A program made the position numbers and the translations under genes. From Bacillota bacterium (GTDB lineage: Bacteria > Bacillota > Clostridia > Acetivibrionales > DSM-1351): a DNA stretch of 64,000 nt. This document shows positions 8,149-19,200 of this stretch, in pieces (the first letter of the stretch is position 1; the number at the start of each line of letters is the position of its first letter). The DNA lies in the NCBI GenBank assembly GCA_023460955.1, contig JAEWOH010000048.1, positions 47,346 to 111,345 on the forward strand. The letters run 5' to 3'. The notes beneath the pieces are model-generated. The model worked only from the letters and a program-made list of their open reading frames with translations, was not told the DNA's origin and ran no database searches.

Positions 8149-11100
8149 ATGGTACAACCCGTGAAATTGGGTAGAAACACCAGGATGAGCTACTCCAGAA
8201 TTCAGGAAGTCGTTGAAATGCCAAATCTGATTGAAGTTCAGAAGAATTCATATCAGTGGTTTTTGGACGAAGGTCTCAGAGAAGTTTTCAGAGATATATC
8301 TCCAATAATGGATTATACCGGAAATCTGATCTTGGATTTTGTTGATTACTCACTTGATGATACACCTAAGTATAGTGTCGAAGAATGCAAGGAGAGAGAC
8401 ACTACATACTCTGCTCCTCTCAAAGCGAAAGTTAGATTAATTAACAAAGAATCCGGTGAAGTTAAGGAACAAGAAATCTTTATGGGTGATTTCCCCTTAA
8501 TGACAGATAACGGAACCTTTATAATTAATGGTGCAGAGCGTGTAATAGTCAGTCAGCTTGTCAGATCCCCTGGTATTTACTATTCAATGAAGTTTGACCG
8601 TGTGGGCAAAAAGTTGTACTCGAATACAGTAATCCCTAACAGGGGTGCATGGCTTGAATATGAGACAGATTCCAATGATATACTGTCAGTCAGAATTGAC
8701 AGAACCAGGAAGCTGCCTCTTACTGTGCTTTTAAGAGCTTTAGGCTATGGTACTGATTACGAGATTACTAAGTTACTGGGTGAGGATGAAAGAATCCTTG
8801 CTACAATTCAGAAGGACAATGCAAAGACAAGTGAAGAGGGTCTTCTTGAAATTTATAAGAGGCTGAGACCCGGGGAACCTCCTACAGTTGACAGTGCAAG
8901 AACTCTGTTAAACAGTTTGTTCTTCGATCCAAAGAGATATGATCTGGCTAAATTTGGTAGATTTAAGTTTAATAAGAAGCTTTCCATTTCAAATATGATT
9001 GCAGGACAGGTGGCTGCTGAAAATATAGTATCTGCTGAAACCGGAGAAATCCTGGTTGAGGCCGGAGAAGTTATCAGCAGAGATAAAGCCGATCAGGTAC
9101 AAAATTCGGGTGTTAACGTTGTATTTGTAACAGTCGAAGGAAAGTCTATCAAGGTTATAGGTAATGGTACTGTTGATATTCGCGCGTTTGTGGATTTTAA
9201 TGTTACTGATATCGGTATAACCGAAAAGGTTAAATATGTTGTTCTCAAGGAAATACTTGATAACAATGACGGAATGGACCAGATCAAGAAAGCTCTCTCA
9301 GAGAGAATCAATGATTTGATTCCAAAGCATATAACAGTAGACGATATCATTTCTTCAATTAATTATATTATTAATCTTGATTATGGTATCGGTACAATAG
9401 ATGATATAGACCACCTTGGTAACAGAAGACTCCGTTCTGTCGGTGAACTTCTTCAGAACCAATTCAGAATTGGTTTATCAAGAATGGAAAGAGTTGTAAG
9501 GGAAAGAATGACTATACAGGATATAGACATTGTAACTCCACAGGCTCTTATAAACATCAGACCTGTAGCTGCATCAATCAAAGAATTCTTTGGAAGCAGC
9601 CAGCTGTCACAGTTCATGGATCAGACCAACCCGCTTGCTGAATTGACTCACAAGAGAAGATTAAGTGCATTGGGACCTGGTGGTTTGAGTAGAGAAAGAG
9701 CCGGCTTCGAAGTCCGTGACGTTCATCACTCCCACTATGGTCGTATGTGTCCTATAGAAACTCCTGAAGGACCAAACATTGGTTTGATAGGTTCTTTAAG
9801 TACCTATGCCCGCGTTAATGAATATGGATTTATTGAATCTCCATATAGAGTTGTTGACAAGCAGAATAGAAGGGTTACAGACAAGATAGTATACCTTACG
9901 GCTGATGTTGAAGATCCATTTATTGTTGCACAGGCTACAGAGCCTTTGGACGATGAAGGCCGCTTCAAGTCTAATAAGGTTGTGGCAAGATATAAGCATG
10001 AAATTTTGGAAGTTGAAAGTAATAAAGTAGATTATATGGACGTATCTCCAAAGCAGATGGTTTCTGTTGCAACTGCAATGATTCCGTTTCTTGAGAATGA
10101 CGATGCTAACCGTGCCCTGATGGGATCAAACATGCAGCGTCAGGCGGTACCACTTATTAAAGCTGATTCTCCTATTGTTGGAACTGGTATAGAGTATACG
10201 GCGGCAAGGGATTCAGGAGTATGTGTTATTGCGAAAAATGCAGGTGTGGTTGACAAGGTATCTGCAAGTGAGATAACCATTAAAACAAAGAATGGACAAA
10301 AGGATGTTTACAAGCTTCTCAAATATATGCGTTCAAATCAGGGTACCTGCTTGAACCAGAGACCTATCGTAAGAAAAGGTGAAAATATTGAGAAGGGTGA
10401 AATCATTGCTGACGGTCCATCCACAGATAATGGTGAAATAGCTCTCGGAAGGAACATTCTCATTGGCTTTATGACATGGGAAGGGTACAACTACGAGGAT
10501 GCTATCCTTATAAATGAAAAACTGGTTAAGGAAGATGTTTACACATCTATCCATATTGAAGAATATGAAGCCGAATCGAGAGACACAAAGCTCGGACCTG
10601 AAGAAATCACCAGAGATATTCCTAATGTAGGTGAAGAAGCCTTGAAGGATCTTGATGACAGAGGAATTATCAGAATCGGTGCTGAGGTTCGTGCCGGTGA
10701 TATCCTTGTTGGTAAGGTTACTCCAAAGGGAGAAACTGAGCTTACTGCTGAAGAACGCTTGCTGAGAGCCATATTCGGTGAAAAGGCAAGAGAAGTTCGT
10801 GATACTTCTCTGAGAGTACCTCACGGTGAATCAGGTATTATAGTTGACGTTAAGGTATTTACTCGTGAGAATGGTGATGAATTGCCGCCTGGAGTAAACC
10901 AGTTGGTAAGATGTTATATAGCTCAGAAGAGAAAGATTTCTGTCGGTGACAAGATGGCGGGAAGACATGGTAACAAGGGTGTTATTTCAAGAATACTCCC
11001 AGAAGAAGATATGCCATTCCTTCCAGACGGTACACCATTGGAAATAGTACTGAATCCTCTCGGCGTTCCTTCACGTATGAATATCGGTCAGGTGCTGGAA

Positions 11101-11889
11101 GTGCATCTTGGTTATGCAGCTAAAGCGCTTGGCTGGAAAATAGCTACACCTGTATTTGATGGTGCAACAGAAGAAGATATCAGAGACACTCTGGTTCAAG
11201 CAGGAAAAGACTCTGATGGAAAAACCATTCTTTACGATGGAAGAACAGGAGATCCGTTTGATAACAGAGTAACCGTTGGATACATGTATTACCTCAAACT
11301 GGCTCACTTGGTTGACGATAAGATCCATGCACGTTCTACCGGTCCATACTCACTTGTTACTCAGCAGCCACTCGGTGGTAAAGCTCAGTTCGGTGGACAG
11401 AGATTCGGAGAAATGGAAGTTTGGGCACTTGAAGCTTACGGTGCCGCTTACACGCTGCAAGAGATTCTTACTGTTAAGTCAGATGATGTTGTAGGTAGAG
11501 TTAAGACATATGAATCAATCGTTAAAGGTGAAAACATTCCTGAGCCTGGAATACCTGAGTCCTTCAAAGTTCTTATTAAAGAGCTCCAGAGCCTTGCACT
11601 TGATGTGAAGGTATACTCTGAAGAACAGGGTGAAATTGCTATTAAAGAATCGGTTGATGACGATCTTGAAGAGCTGAATGTAAACATCGAAGGCAGAGAA
11701 GATGAGGTTCTCATAACAAATGATTTTGATGAAGAATTAAGAGAAGACGTTCTCGAGGATGACCTGGATATTGATGATCTGGATATCGGAAGCATCAGCA
11801 CCGGAGACAATCTCGAAGAAGAGTTGACAGATGAATTATTTGCCGATGACGAGGAACTTGCTGATGACTTTGACGACGAGGATTTTTAA
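8149..11889 (+). CDS. rpoB: RNA polymerase beta subunit
   Basis: The 1246-residue catalytic subunit of RNA polymerase. The rifampicin region (about residues 479-545) reads SQLSQFMDQTNPLAELTHKRRLSALGPGG in two blocks, with the wild-type D, H, R and S residues, so a sensitive enzyme is expected. Downstream are the GRHGNKG and SVGDKMAGRHGNKG catalytic-core segment and the C-terminal QPLGGKAQFGGQRFGEMEVWALEA clamp region. The last ~75 residues are strongly acidic and D/E-rich (ending DDEELADDFDDEDF), a tail seen in some clostridia. A GAGGTG SD supports the start. rpoC follows after 18 bases. Confidence 0.98.
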   Translation: MVQPVKLGRNTRMSYSRIQEVVEMPNLIEVQKNSYQWFLDEGLREVFRDISPIMDYTGNLILDFVDYSLDDTPKYSVEECKERDTTYSAPLKAKVRLINKESGEVKEQEIFMGDFPLMTDNGTFIINGAERVIVSQLVRSPGIYYSMKFDRVGKKLYSNTVIPNRGAWLEYETDSNDILSVRIDRTRKLPLTVLLRALGYGTDYEITKLLGEDERILATIQKDNAKTSEEGLLEIYKRLRPGEPPTVDSARTLLNSLFFDPKRYDLAKFGRFKFNKKLSISNMIAGQVAAENIVSAETGEILVEAGEVISRDKADQVQNSGVNVVFVTVEGKSIKVIGNGTVDIRAFVDFNVTDIGITEKVKYVVLKEILDNNDGMDQIKKALSERINDLIPKHITVDDIISSINYIINLDYGIGTIDDIDHLGNRRLRSVGELLQNQFRIGLSRMERVVRERMTIQDIDIVTPQALINIRPVAASIKEFFGSSQLSQFMDQTNPLAELTHKRRLSALGPGGLSRERAGFEVRDVHHSHYGRMCPIETPEGPNIGLIGSLSTYARVNEYGFIESPYRVVDKQNRRVTDKIVYLTADVEDPFIVAQATEPLDDEGRFKSNKVVARYKHEILEVESNKVDYMDVSPKQMVSVATAMIPFLENDDANRALMGSNMQRQAVPLIKADSPIVGTGIEYTAARDSGVCVIAKNAGVVDKVSASEITIKTKNGQKDVYKLLKYMRSNQGTCLNQRPIVRKGENIEKGEIIADGPSTDNGEIALGRNILIGFMTWEGYNYEDAILINEKLVKEDVYTSIHIEEYEAESRDTKLGPEEITRDIPNVGEEALKDLDDRGIIRIGAEVRAGDILVGKVTPKGETELTAEERLLRAIFGEKAREVRDTSLRVPHGESGIIVDVKVFTRENGDELPPGVNQLVRCYIAQKRKISVGDKMAGRHGNKGVISRILPEEDMPFLPDGTPLEIVLNPLGVPSRMNIGQVLEVHLGYAAKALGWKIATPVFDGATEEDIRDTLVQAGKDSDGKTILYDGRTGDPFDNRVTVGYMYYLKLAHLVDDKIHARSTGPYSLVTQQPLGGKAQFGGQRFGEMEVWALEAYGAAYTLQEILTVKSDDVVGRVKTYESIVKGENIPEPGIPESFKVLIKELQSLALDVKVYSEEQGEIAIKESVDDDLEELNVNIEGREDEVLITNDFDEELREDVLEDDLDIDDLDIGSISTGDNLEEELTDELFADDEELADDFDDEDF

Positions 11890-11907
11890 GGAAGGGAGAT
11901 AAGCTAT

Positions 11908-14900
11908 ATGTTTGAACTGAACAATTTTGATTCTATTAAAATAGGATTAGCTTCTCCGGAAAAGGTCAGAGAATGGTCAAAAGGTGAAGTAAAAAAACCT
12001 GAAACAATTAACTACAGAACTTTAAAGCCTGAAAGAGACGGTTTGTTCTGTGAAAGAATATTCGGACCGCAGAAGGACTGGGAATGTCATTGCGGTAAAT
12101 ATAAAAGAATCAGATACAAGGGTATCGTATGTGACAGATGTGGTGTTGAAGTAACCCGTTCCAAGGTAAGAAGAGAAAGAATGGGTCATATTGAATTGGC
12201 TGCTCCTGTTTCACATATCTGGTATTTCAAGGGTATACCAAGCAGAATGGGTTTGATTTTGGATATGTCCCCAAGGTCACTTGAAAAGATCCTTTATTTC
12301 GCTTCTTATGTGGTAATTGACCCAGGTCAGACACCATTGTCAAAGAAGCAGGTTCTTACCGAAAAAGAATACAGAGACAGTGTTGATAAATTCGGTCTCA
12401 GTTTCAAGGCTGCCATGGGTGCAGAAGCTGTTAAGGAACTTCTTATGGAGATTGACCTTGAAGGCTTGTCTAAAGAACTGAGAAACGACCTGATTGATTC
12501 AACAGGACAAAAGAGAATCAGAGCAGTAAAGAGATTGGAAGTTGTAGAAGCTTTCAGGCTTTCAGGAAACCGTCCTGAATGGATGATTCTTGATGTTGTG
12601 CCTGTTATTCCTCCTGAACTGAGACCTATGGTTCAGCTGGACGGCGGAAGATTCGCTACATCAGACTTAAATGACCTTTACAGAAGAGTTATCAACAGAA
12701 ATAACAGATTGAAGAGACTTCTTGATTTAGGCGCTCCTGATATAATTGTTAGAAATGAAAAGCGTATGCTCCAGGAAGCTGTAGATGCGCTCATAGATAA
12801 CGGAAGAAGAGGACGTCCTGTAACAGGACCTGGAAACAGGCCACTAAAGTCTCTTTCAGATATGCTTAAGGGTAAGCAGGGACGTTTCCGTCAGAACCTT
12901 CTGGGTAAGCGTGTTGACTACTCCGGACGTTCAGTTATCGTTGTTGGTCCTGACCTTAAGATATTCCAGTGCGGTCTTCCTAAGGAAATGGCACTTGAAC
13001 TCTTCAAGCCTTTTGTTATGAAGAAGCTGGTTAATGACGGCCTGGCGCACAATATCAAGAGTGCAAAGAGAATGGTTGAAAGAGTAAGGAATGAAGTATG
13101 GGACGTTTTGGAAGAAGTAATCAAGGAACACCCTGTATTGCTTAACCGTGCGCCTACACTTCACAGACTCGGTATACAGGCGTTTGAACCGGTGCTTGTT
13201 GAGGGTAGAGCTTTGAAGCTGCATCCTTTGGTATGTTCAGCTTACAACGCTGACTTTGACGGTGACCAGATGGCTGTTCACGTTCCATTGTCAGCTGAAG
13301 CCCAATCCGAAGCAAGATTCCTTATGCTGTCAGCAAACAACCTGTTGGCACCAAAGGATGGTAAGCCTATCACCGTTCCAACACAGGATATGGTTTTGGG
13401 TAGCTATTACCTTACAATAGAAAAGCCTAATGAACCCGGTGACGGAAAAATATTCGCAGGTATGGATGAAGTGCTTATGGCTTATGCCGAAGGCGTACTT
13501 GGACTGCATGCGCAAATCAAGGTTCGTATTGAAAAGGAAATAGATGGAGTAAAGAGAAAGAGCATCATCTCATGTACTGCGGGAAGACTTATATTCAATG
13601 AAGCTATTCCTCAGGATTTGGGCTTTGTTGACAGAAGTGATCCATCAAAGCTTTTCGACCTGGAAGTAAACTTCCTGGTTGGTAAGAAGGAACTTGGAAA
13701 GATCATTGACAAATGTATCAGAGTTCACGGAACTACAAAGACAGCTGTTATCCTTGACAAGATCAAGGCGCTTGGCTTTAAGTTCTCAACCAGAGGTGCT
13801 ATAACCATAAGCGTATCTGATATGGTTATACCTGAAATAAAGAAACAGTATTTGCAGGAAACTGAAAATACTATAGATAATATAGTTAAACAGTATAAGA
13901 GAGGTCTTATCTCCAACGAAGAAAGATACAATTCTGTTATCAGCGCTTGGACAGAGACCGGTGAAAATATCACCAAAGCTCTTATCGACAACCTCGACCG
14001 CTTCAATCCTGTGTACATGATGTCACAGTCAGGAGCGAGAGGTAACATCAACCAGATTAAACAGCTGGCTGGTATGAGAGGTTTGATGGCCGATACCTCA
14101 GGTAAGACCATCGAGATACCAATCAAATCAAACTTCCGTGAAGGACTTAACGTTTTGGAATTCTTTATTTCAACTCACGGTGCCAGAAAAGGTTTGGCCG
14201 ATACAGCGCTCAGAACTGCTGACTCAGGTTACCTTACAAGACGTCTTGTTGACGTTTCACAGGATGTAATCGTAAGAGAACTTGACTGCGGAACAGACAG
14301 AGGAATCGAAATCGGTGATGTTAAGGACGGCACTGAGGTTATCGAGCCATTGTCAGAAAGACTTATCGGAAGATATACGGTTGACGATATCGTAGATCCA
14401 AGCACAGGTGAAGTTATTCACCAAAAGAATGATGTAATAACTGAAAAAGTTGCAGACAAAATTGTTAAGGTTGGACACAAGAAGGTTAAAATCAGATCTG
14501 TTCTCACTTGCCACTCTGAAGTTGGTATATGTGCAAAGTGTTACGGTTCAAACCTTGCTACAGGTGATTCCGTTAATGTTGGTGAGGCTGTTGGTATTAT
14601 AGCAGCTCAGTCAATAGGTGAACCTGGTACACAGCTTACAATGAGAACCTTCCACACAGGTGGTGTTGCCGGTGATGATATCACTCAGGGTCTCCCCCGT
14701 GTCGAGGAATTGTTTGAAGCAAGAAGACCAAAGGGTCTTGCAATAATTTCAGAAATACCGGGTACTGTTAAGTTAGCTGACTCAAAGAAGAAGAGAGAGG
14801 TTATCATAACAGCCGAGGATGGCGAGACCAAGTCTTACCAGATACCTTATGGTTCAAGAATCAAGGTATACGACGGAGATGTTGTTGAAGCCGGAGATGA

Positions 14901-15405
14901 ATTGACAGAAGGTTCAGTAAACCCACATGATATCCTGAAGATTAAGGGACTCAGAGGTGTTCAGGCTTACCTGCTGCAGGAAGTTCAGAGAGTTTACAGA
15001 ATGCAGGGTGTTGACATCAACGATAAGCACATTGAAGTTATAGTAAGACAGATGATGAGAAAAGTTAAGATCGATGATGCCGGTGATACTAACATGTTAC
15101 CTGGCGGACTGGTTGATATTTTTGAATTCGAACGTGAGAATATCAAGGCTAAAGAAGCAGGTTTAAGAGAAGCGACCGGTGAACGTACTCTGCTGGGTAT
15201 AACAAAGGCGTCTCTTGCAACTGAGTCCTTCCTGTCAGCAGCTTCCTTCCAGGAAACAACAAGAGTTCTTACGGAAGCAGCTATAAAGGGTAAGGTTGAT
15301 CCGTTGGTTGGTCTCAAGGAAAACGTTATCATTGGTAAGCTTATACCGGCAGGTACAGGTATGAGCCGCTATAAGGATATTAGCATTAGCAATGTTATTG
15401 AGTAA
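11908..15405 (+). CDS. rpoC: RNA polymerase beta' subunit
   Basis: This 1165-residue subunit carries the catalytic magnesium motif NADFDGDQMAVH (~residues 446-457). It has the N-terminal zinc ribbon CHCGKYKRIRYKGIVCDRCG (~60-79) and the second zinc site formed by C~793 and CHSEVGICAKC (~867-877). The bridge and trigger regions (SGARGNINQIKQLAGMRGLM, EPGTQLTMRTFHTGGVA) are intact. A GAAGGGAG SD precedes the ATG. Length is normal for Firmicutes, which lack the large inserts of proteobacterial enzymes. A terminator ends the rpoBC unit. Confidence 0.98.
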   Translation: MFELNNFDSIKIGLASPEKVREWSKGEVKKPETINYRTLKPERDGLFCERIFGPQKDWECHCGKYKRIRYKGIVCDRCGVEVTRSKVRRERMGHIELAAPVSHIWYFKGIPSRMGLILDMSPRSLEKILYFASYVVIDPGQTPLSKKQVLTEKEYRDSVDKFGLSFKAAMGAEAVKELLMEIDLEGLSKELRNDLIDSTGQKRIRAVKRLEVVEAFRLSGNRPEWMILDVVPVIPPELRPMVQLDGGRFATSDLNDLYRRVINRNNRLKRLLDLGAPDIIVRNEKRMLQEAVDALIDNGRRGRPVTGPGNRPLKSLSDMLKGKQGRFRQNLLGKRVDYSGRSVIVVGPDLKIFQCGLPKEMALELFKPFVMKKLVNDGLAHNIKSAKRMVERVRNEVWDVLEEVIKEHPVLLNRAPTLHRLGIQAFEPVLVEGRALKLHPLVCSAYNADFDGDQMAVHVPLSAEAQSEARFLMLSANNLLAPKDGKPITVPTQDMVLGSYYLTIEKPNEPGDGKIFAGMDEVLMAYAEGVLGLHAQIKVRIEKEIDGVKRKSIISCTAGRLIFNEAIPQDLGFVDRSDPSKLFDLEVNFLVGKKELGKIIDKCIRVHGTTKTAVILDKIKALGFKFSTRGAITISVSDMVIPEIKKQYLQETENTIDNIVKQYKRGLISNEERYNSVISAWTETGENITKALIDNLDRFNPVYMMSQSGARGNINQIKQLAGMRGLMADTSGKTIEIPIKSNFREGLNVLEFFISTHGARKGLADTALRTADSGYLTRRLVDVSQDVIVRELDCGTDRGIEIGDVKDGTEVIEPLSERLIGRYTVDDIVDPSTGEVIHQKNDVITEKVADKIVKVGHKKVKIRSVLTCHSEVGICAKCYGSNLATGDSVNVGEAVGIIAAQSIGEPGTQLTMRTFHTGGVAGDDITQGLPRVEELFEARRPKGLAIISEIPGTVKLADSKKKREVIITAEDGETKSYQIPYGSRIKVYDGDVVEAGDELTEGSVNPHDILKIKGLRGVQAYLLQEVQRVYRMQGVDINDKHIEVIVRQMMRKVKIDDAGDTNMLPGGLVDIFEFERENIKAKEAGLREATGERTLLGITKASLATESFLSAASFQETTRVLTEAAIKGKVDPLVGLKENVIIGKLIPAGTGMSRYKDISISNVIE

Positions 15406-15437
15406 GCAAGTTTATTTTTAACACAGAATTACTATAT

Positions 15438-15487
15438 GAGGCATCAGTATACTTAAACTTAAGTTACTGATGCTTCATTTTTTTTGT
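15438..15487 (+). terminator. Terminator after rpoC
   Basis: GAGGCATCAGTA pairs with TACTGATGCTTC (one G-U), followed by ATTTTTTTT. Confidence 0.9.
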
Positions 15488-15550
15488 TCAATGTCAAAAT
15501 TTTATGGAAGGGTTAATCACGTTAAGAGGTAAGAAAATATAAATTAAATA

Positions 15551-15580
15551 TCGACATTTAACGACACGTTATGTTATAAT
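15551..15580 (+). promoter_or_regulatory. Candidate promoter at the head of the ~165-bp repeats
   Basis: TCGACA (5/6), 18-bp spacer, TATAAT (6/6). The predicted start is just before the GGAACGGTTT that opens the first repeat body. Confidence 0.55.
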
Positions 15581-16085
15581 GTAACAAATTAAAACAACTG
15601 GAACGGTTTAAATATGGATAATTTGACTGAAAACCGCTCTGAGAGTAGATTATACTGAATATAACTACCCATGGCTGTACCAATGTACGAGTTTTTATAT
15701 TTTTTAGAATGTTGCTTTAATATTAGAAAGTTGAATAATCAAATATAATACAATACATAAAAACAGATTTTGAAAACATGGCAAATTTGGACAGAAGTTG
15801 CTCTGGGACAAGATTATACGGAATTAACTCTGACCATAACCGTACAAATGTTCGAGTGATAAATTTCGAGTATGATTTTATATGTAAGTAATATTAGTAG
15901 TCCAATATGAAACAATATATCAAACTAATTTTTGGAACGGTTTAGATTTATAAGAATTTGAAATAAGTCACTCTTAGTAAAATTAAGTAAAAATAGTCAT
16001 ATAATCACTGTACCAATGTACAAGAATAAAGCATAGAGCATAAAGAGAGTTACATCACTTTTATGTAATAGAATTATTAGTACTC
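15575..16085 (+). repeat. Three degenerate ~165-bp tandem repeats upstream of a surface-protein gene
   Basis: Marker elements recur in the same order. A -10-like box (TATAAT 15575, TATAAT 15744, TATGAA 15906) is followed 25-28 bases later by GGAACGG, TGAAAAC or GGAACGG. Then come (A)GCTCTG or CACTCT, GATTATAC(T/G)GAAT, and a small palindrome (TGTACCAATGTAC at 15676 and 16009, CGTACAAATGTTC at 15841). Spacings are 162-169 bases. There is no coding frame. With the tract at 16121-16299 this fills the 890-base gap after rpoC. Confidence 0.7.
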
Positions 16086-16120
16086 CTAAAGGAAGAAAAT
16101 ATAAGAAAAGGAGTGAAAAT

Positions 16121-16144
16121 ATGAAAACTAGTATAAGCACATAA
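16121..16144 (+). other. Seven-codon frame with a strong SD, possible start remnant
   Basis: AAAGGAGTG precedes ATGAAAACTAGTATAAGCAC and a TAA stop. Its first ten bases equal the start of the large gene 180 bases downstream, so it may be a leader peptide or the scar of a duplicated 5' end. Confidence 0.3.
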
Positions 16145-16299
16145 TCTTAACTATTTACCCGATTCTTTGCCATGAGAGTTTGTGGGGTGATTTCAGTGAA
16201 ACAATGGTTGTAATTTGTGTTATCTGTTAAGTAATTTGATAGTTTAGGTTGTTGGTTGTGAAAAGAAATATAAAAAAACAAGAACAACGGAGGTAGCAG

Positions 16300-19200
16300 A
16301 TGAAAACTATGAAGACAAGATTTAATCGGTTATTATGTATTGTTATGGCATTACTCGTATTAGTAAACGCTACGTCAATAGGTATGATGGATACCTTTGC
16401 CGAAGCTGATTCAACGGGAATCGTAGAAAGTGGTAGTTGTGGAACAAATGTAAACTGGGTGTTGACTGCTTTACCTGACAGTACATATGGACTTACCATA
16501 TCAGCTGTAGATGAGAATAACATGATGAATGACTATGATGTACCAACAAATGCTGGCGGTGTACCTTGGAAGGCATATATCCCAAGTATATCAAGCATTG
16601 TTGTACAGGAAGGCGTAAAAAACATAGGAAATCGTGCATGCTATGGGGCAACATCCCTGACTAGTGTGTCTATTCCTTCTACCGTTTCAGATATAGGAAA
16701 CGGTGCTTTTAGAGGCTGTACTGCTTTAACAGAAACAACTTCTGTAGGAGCTATTACCCTGGATAAAAATATATTCTATGGATGTACAAGCCTAAAAAAA
16801 GTTAGCTTTACTGAAGGCATGACTATCTTAGCCGACAATACCTTCTCTGGCTGTATTTCATTGGAGGAGCTTACCTTACCAGCCTCTTTAGCAACTATTG
16901 GTGCAAATGCTTTTAAGGATTGTGGTAATATCAAGACAATTAATTTCGGTGGTACTAAAGAGCAATATAAAGCACTACTTGCGAACAACAGTGCTAATAC
17001 AGGAGCTCTACAATCTGCCGCTATTACTGTAAAATGTAGTGATGGAAATTATGTTTATGGAGTACAAGAACCTGAACAAGAGCCTGAAAAAGAACCTGAA
17101 AAAGAACCTGAAAAAGAACCTGAAAAGACCATTACCGGAACCAGCGGTGCTATAAATTGGAGTATGGATATAGCTAACGGTAAACTGACTCTGTCTGGCA
17201 TTGGAAAAACTGCAGACTATGATAGTGGTACCGACGCTGCGAAAGCTGCACCATGGTTCACCTATATGGATCAGATTCAGGAGCTCGAGGTACAGGAAGG
17301 AGTCACTTATTTAGGAAAAAGACTTTTTTATGGAGCCGATAACCTTACAAAAGTAACTCTTCCTGATTCGCTTACTACTTTAGCAGAGGGAGCCTTCAGA
17401 GAATGTAAAAAGCTGAAAGAAATCACTATTCCTAAAAATGTAACTACAATGAGTAGAGTACAGTTCTATCTGTGTGAAAGTCTGGAGACATTGACGATAC
17501 TTGGCAATATTGACACGCTGACTGATAAGACACTATATGGTTGTGGTGCATTGAAATACCTTACAATTCCTGCAAGTATGTTATCAATCCAAAAGGATTC
17601 CTTAACTAACTGTGGTAGCATTAGCACTATTTACTTTAGTGGGACCAAACAAGAATACCAGAACTTGGTAAAGAACAGTATTGATTATACAAAGCCTCTA
17701 CAATCTGCTTTGATTACTGTTAATTGCTCTGACGGTACATATATCTATGGACGTGTAAGCTTAGGAAATGGTTTGGAATACTCTCTTAGCAACGGAACTT
17801 TGACCATTTTGGGTGAAGGTTCAATGGTTGATTATACTTCAGCTTCAGAAGTACCATGGGCTGGTGAAACTGGTACAATCAAGTCAGTAGTTATTAAGGG
17901 CGGAGTTCAGAAAATTGGTGCTAATGCCTTTGCAGAAGTCAATTCCATAGAAAACGTTTTATATTTCGGTACAGAAGAAAACTGGAACACTTTAAAGTCT
18001 GAAAGTGGTAGCAACAATGAAAAACTCTTTAACGCTCCTATTACCTTTGCACTTTCTGGAAAATGCGGTGATAATGTTACCTGGGAGCTTAGTGCGGATG
18101 AAACTACACTAACCATTTCAGGAGAGGGTAGAATGTATGAGTATACCAGTTCCAATGTTCCTTGGCTTAATAGTATAGATAATATCACTACTGTGGTTAT
18201 CAAGGACGGAGTAATCAATGTTGGAGACTATGCTTTTTTTAATTGTAAACGTATCAGTTCTCTAATCCTTTCAAGCTCTGTGGAGGAATTTGGTACCTAT
18301 TCTTTTGGATCTTGTGTTTCACTTAATGAACTTGTTCTTCCAGAAGGGATGAAGGTTATTGGTGCAAAGGCATTTAATGCATGCAGTGGACTGACTACAA
18401 TTTACATCCCAACATCTTTAATCGGTATAGACATGAAGGCATTTCTATCTTGTTCCGGTATTTCCACTGTATACTATGCAGGTTCAGAAAATCAGTGGAA
18501 GAGAATATGTATAAGTGAATCAGCCTCCGGAAACGATTGTCTTCTGAAAGCAAACCGTGTATATAAAGGAAACGTTCCAAGTGTAGATTTTGCAGATGTG
18601 AGCGCTGATGCTTGGTATGCCGCAGCTGTTAAATATATGGTAGAAAACGGGTTTATGACCGGAAAAGACGGTAAATTTGGCTCGGATGATCAAATGGCAA
18701 GTACAGAGATTATGAATCTGTTGTATGAGTTAGCAGGCAAACCTGGAATGTATAGTTCTGCAATTGATTGGGCGGTACGAAACAAGATTGATACCAATGT
18801 AACTGATGAAAAGGTTACAGCGTTGAGATTGATGGAAATTCTTTATGCTGCTGCAGAATATAACGGTATTGATGTTACAGCCGTGACAGGTAGCAACAGC
18901 ACAGATGGTATTAGGAATATTGATACCCTTTCAAAAGAGCAATTATCAAAGTTGGCTTGGGTTTTGGAAAAAGGCTACTTTACTGAGTTGATCTCCAATA
19001 AAGGTTCTATAGATTGTAACAGCTATTTGACTAGAAGTGAAAGTGCTTCAGTACTTGCTGCATATTTTAAAAGCGAGGCTGCATATGCAGACCGCTATAG
19101 AGAAATTGTAGCTGAAGCACGTGCTGCACTTGAGGCTAAGGGCGATGGAATATTCTATATATTCACTCCAAAGATAGCGGTTCCAGGTATCTCTTCAAAA

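Noticed and set aside
15575..16085. The ~165-bp repeats as c-di-GMP or other known riboswitches
   Set aside because: The conserved tetraloop-receptor and junction motifs of those classes are missing and the possible CGGTTT/AAACCG stem of copy 1 is not kept in copies 2 and 3.
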